Of a stretch of 64,000 bases of DNA, positions 34,876-43,868 are shown one piece after another. Origin of the DNA: Termitomyces sp. T153 (Eukaryota > Basidiomycota > Agaricomycetes > Agaricales > Lyophyllaceae). The stretch lies in assembly GCA_018296165.2 (NCBI GenBank), contig JACKQL020000014.1, forward strand, positions 434,001 to 498,000, written 5' to 3'. The notes below the pieces were generated by a model that had not been told where the DNA came from, did no database searches, and saw only the letters and a program-made list of their open reading frames with translations. How positions within the stretch are numbered: position 1 is the first letter of the stretch; the number at the start of each line of letters is the position of its first letter. The translations under genes and the position numbers were made by a program.

Positions 34876-36430
34876 GTGTATCCAAAGAAATCATTCAAAA
34901 CTGAACGAAATGCATTCAACCATCGAGTGGTAATCCCACCCAAACATCTACATGCCGTGCTGATTTTAAACGAAGAAGGAATCCTCCAGCAAATCAGGAA
35001 TTCACCCCCGGACCCCTTCTTCAACCAGCACGACCCCCACAACAACCCCAACAAGTCGAGCATAGACAACCCCTTTTCACTATCCCTGGACCACCACCTC
35101 CTGCTCCGGAGTGGACGAATCTATGCCCCAGACCACAAGTCCATTTGCCTCGACATACTCCGACAGCACCATGATCACAAACTCCAGGGGCACCCAGGAA
35201 TTCGTAAGACCCTTCAACTCATCTCCCAGACTTATTTTTGGCCAGGAATGAAGAAGGATGTCACGCAATATGTAAGGGCTTGCAAACCCTGCCTATGGGC
35301 CAAAGTACCCTGCCACTGCCCCCACGGATTACTGAAACCCCTCCCCATCAGTTGCTGCTCCTGGTCCTCAATATCGATGGATCATATTGTTGAACTCCCC
35401 GACTTCGAAGGTTTTGACGCAATCCTCCTCATCGTCTGCCGCCTTACTAAACAAGCCCTCTTCATCCCCTGCCACACCACCGACACTGCTCCGGACTTCA
35501 CCAAACTATTTCTTGAACACATATTCTCCAAACACAGACTTCCCGACGACATCGTCTCCGACTGCGGACCCCTATTTGTATCCCATTTTTGGCAGTTGCT
35601 GTGCAAGGTGCTCAAAATCAAAACCAGCCTCTCTACCGCCTATCACCCGGAAACTGATGGACAAACTGAACGCGTAAACCAGACGTTAGAACAGTATCTT
35701 TGCCTCTATGTTAACTATTTACAGAACGACTGGTGCATGGAGCTTCCCCTCGCCGAATTCACCTATAACAACACACCTCACTCCGCCACCAGAGTTTCCC
35801 CCTTTTACGCCAATAAGGGCTACAATCCCCGACTCACGCTGTCCCTCAAAGACATCCCTTCACACATTGCCCACGAGGTCACTGAGGACCTCTGATCCCT
35901 CCACCAATTCCTCCGGGACGAGATCGACACCGCCAACCAAGCCTACTCCAAGCACACCGATGCCCATTGCAAGCCGACCCCTGACTGGCCCCCCAGCACC
36001 TTAGTCTGGCTCGACCAGCAAAATCTCAAGACCTGGAGGCCTTCCATCAAACTTGACCACAAACACCTCGGTCCATTCAAGGTCCTCCAGAAGGTCTCCA
36101 CCCACGCTTACAAGCTCGACCTGCCTCCGGGCCTGAAGGGCCTCCACCCTGTGTTCCATGTTCGACTCCTTGAAAAGCATGCTCCAGTCCCCTTCCCTGG
36201 CCAATGCCCCAGCCGACCGCCCCCCGTCAAAGTTGAGGACGAATATCACTATGAGGTTGACAAGATCCTTGACTCCCAGATAGTCCACGGCCGACTCCAG
36301 TACTTGGTCCGCTGGAAGGGCTACGGACCTGAGGACAACACGTGGGAACCTTGAAAGAACCTCGACAGAGCCCCCAACGAACTCTGGAACTTCCACTGAC
36401 AAAATCCCGCCAAGCCCCGGAACCCCCGGG
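34876..36430 (+). pseudogene. Integrase with chromodomain
   Basis: The same frame continues after a TGA at 34,864. It holds an HHCC zinc finger (HDHKLQGHPGIRKT ... ACKPC, about 35,165-35,300), an integrase core with Asp in SISMDHIVELP, Asp in DIVSDCGPLFVS and Glu in DGQTERVNQTLEQ, then an SH3-like [10 protein letters not shown] segment. A chromodomain follows at about 36,238-36,354: [34 protein letters not shown]. Chromodomains in such elements steer insertion to heterochromatin. TGA codons interrupt at 35,893, 36,352, 36,397 and 36,434. Confidence 0.87.
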
Positions 36431-36661
36431 ACTGACCCAACACAGATGGCAGTAGTGGGCATAACCCCCGCCTCTGGGTTCACCAGGGATTCAACTCCCA
36501 CCAGTACTCTCCTATGGGTTTTCACTTACTCCTCTCCTTGCTCTATCTGAAACTTCCCACACTCAGCAGAAGGACTAGAGACTGTATAGCGACAAGCAGT
36601 GAATGTACATATTGAACAAGAATGGACAGAGAACAATTCAACAACGGGGTCCAAGTTCCCC

Positions 36662-39418
36662 TCACCCCTCCTCCTCCTCCAACCCTAACCCTGCTACCCT
36701 TCCCACCATGAACACTTCCAACTGCACCACTACCGTTGCCAGAACCTCGGGTTGCTCAGGAAGCGGTTCCCCCACGTCCATTGCCATCTCCCACCACGCT
36801 CCGGGGTCTGCCATCGCCCTCCGCTGATGCCCTGCCAACAGACGCCCCATCTGCATAATCCCTTGACCCAACTCTGGCAGAAGGTCCCCGGGCATCCTTG
36901 CCAACCCATCATGGATGGACCCCAGTGCTGCCGACGCTCCATCAAGAAGGATGCGATGCTCCCTGGCCCAGTCTATGGAAATGGAATCAGTGCTTAGGAG
37001 ATGGGAAGTGAGGAAACCACTCATGAAGCACTTCTCGCTGGCCTGAGGCTGCCTCATTGGCAAGCCATTCCTCCTGCCACTGCGCCCTCTCCGCTGCCAC
37101 CCAGACTTCCCCAGCACTGGAACCCTGCTGATTCTCCTGTGCCCCTGAGCCTCCTGTTAGGTTCTGCTGACCTCGGGGGCTCAGCTGCACTGGGCAAGTC
37201 CTTACTAGGCAGGCGTGATCCCCTTGCACTGGTAACCAAACACTCAAAACATTCCAGGTACTGATGGCCTGTGTGGATAGCCGGTGGGATGTGATCTGGA
37301 CAGATCCGGGGAGGTCTGGAGAAGTCAGATTGCGAGGAAACGGGACGGTCTTGGCAGGGTTCAGGCAGAAGACCATATGGGAGATTTGCGGAAGCGAAGG
37401 GGTAGGCGGCTGTGTGATCAATGGGAGCGGAGCTGGGGTTTGATGGGGGATCAATTGGAGTTGATGGAGTCCGGGACCAAGCAAAGAGCGAGGTTCGGAC
37501 CTGGTGAAGGAGTGTTGGGGTTTGTAATCATAATTGCGGAGTTCGTGAGGTCGTTAGGGTTGATGAAGACTTGGGCACAACAGTCGGACGGAGTCACCAA
37601 GACAGCGTCAGACAAGATGATATGGAACAAGAGTAGATTCAAGTGGAGATACAAGACGTTAACAAGAATAATAGCGAAATGGAGACAAGACAAGACTGGG
37701 AGACTGAGATAAGACCGGGAGGCTGAGATAAGACCGGGAGATTGAGAGTAAGGGGAACAAGACACAAAACACAAAACACAAAACACGAAAAGGAAACAAT
37801 CAGACCATAGGTAACGTTAAGCAATATCAAGACTAGAGTACAAAGAGCTACTCGACGGCCTATATACTGACTACCGGAGAACTTCGGGGTACGTCGGCTG
37901 CGGTGGCGGGGCTTGGCGGAGCTCAACGGAGTGGGCGGGTGTCGGTTGCAATCAAGGATCGGGCCGCGCTGATATGTTGATGGGATCATTGGGGAATGCG
38001 GGTCGCCCCGAGGTTGTCGTGATACTCCAGAATAGGTCAGAGGAACCAGGGTGTTGAGTTGATGATGGGTGGCAAAGATCGGGAACAGCAGGGTGGTTCT
38101 TGGGGTTCGGGAGATCCAGGGTAAGTGTCAGTGGCTGCGGGGAAGGCACCGAAGTTGGCCAGGGGGCCGTTGGAGTTAGCTGGGGAGGCGTCGGAGTTAG
38201 CCGAGATAGGCGTGGGGCATGGGCAGAAGTTCGGCGGAGCATTGGGGGTTTTTTGGGGGTTCGGGGGTTGATGGACGATGTGTGGGGGTTCAGGGGATGG
38301 GTCGTGACACCTCCTGCCTGCTGCATCACCCCCTCTGCTGCCTCCACCCATGCCTGCAAATGCACCGTCCGCACCTCCAACTCCTGCAGACAAGACAATC
38401 GCTCTATGGCAGTCCCCATGGCAATGTCCTTGTCCTTCCATGCCAAGTCCTGTTCCCTCAAAACCCCGTCCAGCTTCCATCAAGCCCCATCCCTCTCCTC
38501 CCGTACCCCCTGAACCTCCTCCTCACGTGCAACCAACAACCGTTCCAAGCTCTCTATCCGATGCTGCAGAAAGGCCTCTGCAACTGACCACAACCTATCC
38601 GCAGACTGCTCAATGGGGGCTCCGGATGTAGGGGAGTATACCATGGAACCAGGGGGGCCCCCCATTACCTGCTCGCCCTGTGCCCGCTTACTGGGACCTG
38701 CCTTGGGTGAAGGGGACACTCTCCGTTTCCCTTTCTCCTGCATGGAAGGGGCCCCCTCCCTCCATCCACCCCATGGGGGCCCCACCTTCATAGCAGGCGC
38801 GCTAACCCATTCCCCAGCCCCAGCCCCGGAGCCCCTCCCCAACACCCTGCCCTTCCACCCTTCCTCCAGTTGCGCTGCGACCCAATCTCAATTCCACCCT
38901 TGCTCTGCCGCGATGCAGGTGGCACACCAACTCAGGGTGACAGAGCACTTCTCATGCCGCAAATGGCATGGAAGGCACACTGACGTGTCCTGCTGTACCC
39001 CCGATGCAGGTGCCTCAAATTCACACTGTTCCCCTCATCAGGTGCAAGACGCACACTGCAGGGGCATGTTAGTCCAGGAAACATAAAGCTAAGTAACCAC
39101 TCACCGGGGCCACCACCTGACACCACTCGAAGGTGGGGGGACCCCTTGCCTGACCCACCACCTCGGCAAACTGCTCCGATGTCACCTCCGCCTGTACCAC
39201 TATCAAACCCTCTGGGACGGACCTGCCACAGACGCAGACAAACCTGCGAAGGAATGATCAGTATTCTGGGGTATATGAGACAGACCGCCCTCACAGCTAC
39301 GGTACATCGCCTCAATCCGACGGCAATCTCGGCAACCCTCTGAATCCTCGGAAGACGACAGCTGGGATGGCGGGGATGGTGACCTAGATGCTGTGGGAGA
39401 ATAAGCTGAAGAAGACAT
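36662..39418 (-). pseudogene. Antisense accessory ORF of family A element (Zn-cluster, coiled coil)
   Basis: On the minus strand the 3' region of the element reads as one decayed gene. It starts at the ATG at 39418 with a Ser/Pro-rich N-terminus (MSSSAYSPTASRSPSPP), then SSEDSEGCRDCRRIEAMY. A segment EVTSEQFAEVVGQARGPP ends at a GT donor near 39,107, with an AG acceptor at about 39,056. Next comes a six-Cys block (39,055-38,945) spaced C-x2-C-x6-C-x15-C-x2-C-x6-C, with two TGA codons where CGA is expected; this is Zn2Cys6-like. Basic and Pro/Gly-rich linkers follow, then a coiled coil (RIESLERLLVAREEEVQGVR). The nested solo LTR splits the coiled coil. Function unknown; it may be a regulator encoded by the element. 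Confidence 0.6.
37155..38309 (-). mobile_element. Nested solo LTR, family B, reverse orientation
   Basis: The reverse complement of 37155-38309 matches the solo LTR at 52,759-53,903 across its length, with ends TGTCACGACCC... and ...TAACA. It is flanked by the 5-bp duplication CCTCC (37150-37154 and 38310-38314). No internal region is present, so it is a solo LTR left after recombination between two LTRs. It was inserted into the antisense ORF of the family A element and is therefore younger than that element. Confidence 0.9.
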
Positions 39419-39618
39419 TACAACAAGCTGGGGGACTCCCGGGTGCATCCACCCCTTTTAATAACTTAGGAAGGAGCCCCTGGCGAATGGCGGCCACACC
39501 TCAACTTCCTTCCCCATGCCGCCACTGCTCGCTGCAGTTTGATCAATATTGATCAACTTTGATCCTCACACCCTACCGATCCCCGACTCGCTCCCTGTGT
39601 CTCGAGGGTCTCAATGCT

Positions 39619-39631
39619 GAAGGGGGGGTAA
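39619..39631 (+). other. Polypurine tract of family A element
   Basis: GAAGGGGGGGTAA directly precedes the 3' LTR, the expected site of plus-strand priming. Confidence 0.7.
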
Positions 39632-40628
39632 TGTCACGACCCGCTCTCTAGACACTGTTCCCAACCCCTCCCGATTTCCCGTCTAACTCCCCTGAACCCC
39701 ACCCACACTTTCGCACCCACACTGGATAACTCTGACGCTTCTCCGGCAAACCCCGACGGCAACTCCAACACCCTCTCCATAGCCATCAACACTCCCCCTG
39801 AAACATTCCCCCACCGTTCCTGGCCACGTCATACATTCCTGACCCCCTACCCTAGTTTACCCAACCTGTCCCAGAGTATCACGACGTCCTCGGAGTGGCC
39901 CGCGCCCCCAACTGATCCCATCAGAATACCGCCGCAGCCTGCCCTTGGATTGTACCTGACACCCGTTGACTCTGCACAGCTCCGTCGACCCCCACCGCCA
40001 TATCCACCGCCCTCCAGGGTACCCAGTAGTTGGTATATAAGTCGTAGAATAACTCCTTGAACTTTAGTCTTGATATTACATTTACCAGTTTCCTATGTTT
40101 TGTCTCTTGTCTTGTCTCTGTTTCTGTTTTTAAGTTTTGAATCTATCTTTTTCCTCAGTCTCATCTCGTCTCCATCTCATCTCGACTGTACATATTTCCT
40201 TTGTTCTTCTAAGTTCCTCTTGCTCCCTACATCAGTACAAACTCCGCGCATGCACCACGACCCAAACATTCTTACGACAACTCCGACCCTCGCTCCCTGC
40301 TTGGCCCCAGGACCCATCAAGCCCGGGTAACCCCCTATCCAACTCTGGCCCCGCCCCCATCACTCGAGAAGCCCCCGCTCACCCTGCAATCTATTTGCGT
40401 GCCCACGAACTAGCCCTGACACCCGCCCTGGGTCAACAACCAATACCTTCGGTCTTAGACTTCTCCGGGCCATTCAGGACTTGCTCGGGCCGTTTTCCCT
40501 AGAACCCCCTCGCAAGCCTTCCCACCTCCGCTCCAACTCCGGGCACCTGGTTATAAGTGCAGGACATCGCGTCCGCCTAGTAAGGACTCGCCAGTGTACT
40601 GAGCCCCCGTCGTCAGCGGAACCTGACA
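39632..40628 (+). repeat. 3' LTR of family A element
   Basis: 997 bp, the same length as the 5' LTR. It keeps more CpG than the 5' copy (for example TGTCACGACCCG at the start). TATA motif at 40,033; the target duplication GGTAT follows at 40,629. Confidence 0.93.
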
Positions 40629-41765
40629 GGTATAATCTCAGCCAATCTGCCACTGACAAAGTAGCTTGAAACCATCAGCCATTGCTGTCCAAGGGTTCCT
40701 CAGTGATGATATACTCGCTCACTCTGATCCCTATGCAATTGTATTTGTGAAAGATGATCTAACAATGCATGTCACAAACCCTGCTTCACAGAAGGGAAAA
40801 CTTGTGTGGGATGATTTATGCTTTGAATTGTGTGTTTAACTGCCTCTTTGTCACTTTGTCCCACTTGTGATCACTTACAAGGAAAATCTGATATAGGATA
40901 GTAGACAGCTTTACAGTCATTCATATAGCAATTGGGGGATGTGGGGTTGCTTGTGAGGCTGAATTTAAAGCTGCTGACATGTACAGTGTAAGAGATAGCC
41001 TTCTATCAGGCAATCTTGGTGAGTTTAGTGTCAATGATACTTATCTTGTATCTTCATTTGTTCAACAGTGTCAGTCACTGCAAATTCAAGACACAACAAT
41101 GGAAGTGAAATGACTATTTCACTCAGATCACTGGAAAGAAGAGGGGCAAGGGACTTGGTTAGTAGAATATCATCTCGGTAATCTATATACTAAACTTAAA
41201 CCAAAGGATCAAATCTTGTCCAGTCTATAGTTTCAACATTGAACCTGAAATCTTGTCTCTATATGATATATGAATCCTACACTAATCAGATTGAGCAGCT
41301 GATAAGCCACCACATAGACTTATTTACTAGCATGACCTTTGAACCTAATACTGAAGGTCTTGCAACTTGAACTTGATACATAGGTAGAAACATGATTTTC
41401 CCATGAAATAACATTAGAATTCTAGAAACTCTTGGAAAAATTCACCTTGAAATTTCAAAGACACACTACTTATGCTGTAATGTAAGGACATATGTTGTTG
41501 TAGGCCATCTCAAGTGTTTTTTTTGCTCCATGGTAGGTGAAGATATTCAATTTTTCCCTTTCACCCTCTTCTGCTCTTGAACCCATTTGGTAAAACACTG
41601 AGATTCCTTTATACAATGTTTGGCTTGCTCTCTCCCTGCAGAGTGTAACTGCAAATACATACCACTTATTTACAAAGTATCATAAGGACACAGATCATTT
41701 TGAGGCTCTAAACTGGTTCTCCACTTTGCATTGGTCTTGTTCTACTGTGCTTCATCGTTTTCTTC
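40629..41765 (+). pseudogene. CpG-poor remnant, possible C2-domain-like fragment
   Basis: Directly after the retroelement the plus strand encodes AVQGFLSDDILAHSDPYAIV, then WDDLCFEL, and after a short gap FTVIHIAIGGCGVACEAEF and EMTISLRSLERRGARDLV. The SDPYAIVFV stretch resembles the calcium-binding loop region of C2 domains, but the match is short. Spacing suggests exons with retained introns. No intact frame is left. The remainder to 41.76 kb is AT-rich and unassigned. Confidence 0.35.
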
Positions 41766-42627
41766 GACTCATATGACTACCAATCTTCCACCCTCGAGTC
41801 GGAAGTGTATCAAACTCACACATACCTATCTGAGACGGCGCAAAGACGCTCAGAGAGCTCATTAATTGAGCAAGAAATAGCGATGGATGAGGAGACCACC
41901 AAACACATTCTCGGTCAGCTGCGGGGCACCTTCAAAATAAGTAGTGTATATGATCATCGCTCTTGGAGGAGCGGTCAACACAGTTTTGCCTGCGGATTGC
42001 ATACTATCACTGGCGACGTCGACCTTTTCAACTAGATCAAACAACAAAGGGGCAAGGTTTCTGCTGACATCGACGCTGAGAAGATGGTTGTAGAACAATT
42101 GAGTATCGACAAGAGATGACTCCAAGAATCATACAGCTATTTTCGTCTGTATGTAAGTATCATCCTCGACCGTCTTTAGACCAGAGCGACTAAAGCCCAA
42201 TCTGTAGGCAAAACAAATTAAAAAGCTATACGCAGAGGTAGTAACCCAGAACGTCAATATTTTTCAAGCGGATAGGCTGACTGTTCTTACAGCGCCACGG
42301 CGTTATGCTATCATTACAAACTTGACTACCTTACTATGAAGCCTGGCGTCAAGTCTTACGACGTTTCTGACGCAATGATATATGTCCACCAGGTTGTCAG
42401 CCTCCTGGTTGCACAAACTACGGTGAATGATGGAGTTTAAGTGTACAGAAGTAATCCAGAACATATCTAGAAATCCGGGGGACGCTTACTTAGTATCACT
42501 AGCAGAGTGTCACACCCCAAGACTTTCCTAGATATGTTGTTTAATTAAATGTACGCAGATTTAGCCTACTTGGATATCCGAATCAAACCATCGTGCAATT
42601 TCAGGAAGAAAGAAGTATTATCATAGA
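41766..42627. other. Intergenic, no gene recognised
   Basis: CpG returns to normal at about 41.75 kb. A 76-codon plus-strand frame (41805-42035, TYLSETAQRRSESSLIEQEI) and an 87-codon minus-strand frame overlap it; neither is recognised. It could hold a broken exon. Confidence 0.35.
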
Positions 42628-43491
42628 TCATACCTCAAGGACAATCGCACCACGCCTCTGCTCATCCCTGAAACCACCAAGAGATGCCGCATTCACGAAA
42701 GTCGTCTGTATCACGCCACGTCGCCAGATACCAGACACGACAACAATAAGATCCCGCCATCCTCCTATCCCTGCACAAATCCTTTCATAGGCAGCCTGCG
42801 CCCTCGACCAGGCAACGTGTTCAACACCACGAGCAGCATGAATGTGTCCGAAAATGTGTAATCTAGGCCGCACGTTCCAGAGTACAGCAAGTAGTCCACA
42901 GCACCCACTCCCACCATCGACATGATACGCGGGTGGCCCATGAGTAACGAGGACATTTGTCTGGCTAGGAATCTGTGACCAGTGCGCTTCTTCTGGAGCG
43001 TTGCGCGGGTATTGAAATGGCCACGAGCCATGTTTAGGCGTCAGGGGGCTGCCATAAATGTGCAGCGAGCGTCCACGAACGGTAAGGACGATTGCTGACT
43101 CATGGAGGTATGTCAGGGAAGGAAACGCCTCCAAGAGGGATGCACGGTCATTGTCCTCCAAACTCAGGTCGTGGTTTCCAGCGATGAAAATCTTATGTGG
43201 ATGGGGTTGGTTCGCAAGCCATTGCAAGGCCGATTGGAGTTCCGTGTATGTGCCAGAGTGAGTAAGGTCGCCTGCGTGTATCAGAATGTCGCCTTCTGGG
43301 AGACGGGGAATGTCGGCATGGTGGCTATGAGTATCTGAGATGCAGACGATTCGGACTGGAGAGGATGAAGGAACGGCTGGGATCAGACGGTTGATCCCCA
43401 AGTAGTAAGCTTTCCTCGCGAGGAAGAGCAGCGGACTTTCCTTAAATTGTTCGAAAGCTGTTGGTGGGCGACGGTACAGCAACGAGTCCAT
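42628..43491 (-). CDS. Calcineurin-like metallophosphoesterase
   Basis: Intronless gene of 287 residues with all metal-binding motifs of the calcineurin-like phosphoesterase fold. These are ISDTHSHH (D-x-H, residues 52-58), HAGDLTHSG (GD), AGNHD (GNHD, 104-108), VTHGPP (182-187) and FGHIHAARG (GHxH, 214-221). The domain layout is that of the MPPED2/239FB group of metal-dependent phosphodiesterases. A short N-terminal hydrophobic stretch may anchor or simply precede the fold. Substrate unknown. The start ATG lies 377 bp from the divergent serine-rich gene. A dead paralogue sits at 24.9-25.7 kb. Confidence 0.88.
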   Translation of the reverse strand: MDSLLYRRPPTAFEQFKESPLLFLARKAYYLGINRLIPAVPSSSPVRIVCISDTHSHHADIPRLPEGDILIHAGDLTHSGTYTELQSALQWLANQPHPHKIFIAGNHDLSLEDNDRASLLEAFPSLTYLHESAIVLTVRGRSLHIYGSPLTPKHGSWPFQYPRNAPEEAHWSQIPSQTNVLVTHGPPAYHVDGGSGCCGLLAVLWNVRPRLHIFGHIHAARGVEHVAWSRAQAAYERICAGIGGWRDLIVVVSGIWRRGVIQTTFVNAASLGGFRDEQRRGAIVLEV

Positions 43492-43868
43492 GCCAGTTCG
43501 CGTCGAAGTTATTACAACTGGGGGCGAGAACTAAGCCAATGCCTCTGCAAGTGCTGGACAATCAGCCTTCCACGAACTTATCTGCGCAAGGTATGAATAA
43601 CAAAAGAATTGAAAACGTATAGAGATGAAGTTTGAACTTTACATAGTGTCGTTTGTTCGAAACTCGTGTCCTCGGATCACCGGCACCGGCGAAAGTGATT
43701 CATATGACGTCACGCGCTTTTCATCACGTGATGCATATCATTGAGGGACATGTTTCGTCAGACATTTCGGTCCTTGCAAGTTTTCACCATCCTTAGCGGC
43801 GTGAGCATTCTTGTAACATCTTAATCTCTCAAAAATCCAACGCACTCAGACGTGATTTGATTTCTATC
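43492..43868. promoter_or_regulatory. Divergent promoter region with CACGTG palindrome
   Basis: 377 bp between divergent starts. TCACGTGA at about 43,724-43,731 contains the CACGTG E-box bound by bHLH factors. Which gene it serves is unknown. Confidence 0.35.

Larger units (their letters stand above)
28540..40628 (+). mobile_element. Ty3/Gypsy chromovirus-type LTR retrotransposon (family A), inactive
   Basis: A complete 12,089-bp element with two 997-bp LTRs (28540-29536 and 39632-40628), both TG...CA, flanked by the 5-bp duplication GGTAT. The order is gag, zinc knuckle, protease, reverse transcriptase, RNase H, integrase, chromodomain, then a 3-kb 3' region with an antisense ORF. The integrase follows RT, as in Ty3/Gypsy. 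The coding parts contain many in-frame stops, almost all TGA. A solo LTR of family B is nested at 37155-38309. It sits inside a CpG-poor locus and is itself CpG-decayed, more so in the 5' LTR. Confidence 0.93.

Noticed and set aside
37284..37712. 142-codon plus-strand frame
   Set aside because: It lies entirely inside the inverted solo LTR and has no counterpart frame in the other LTR copies.
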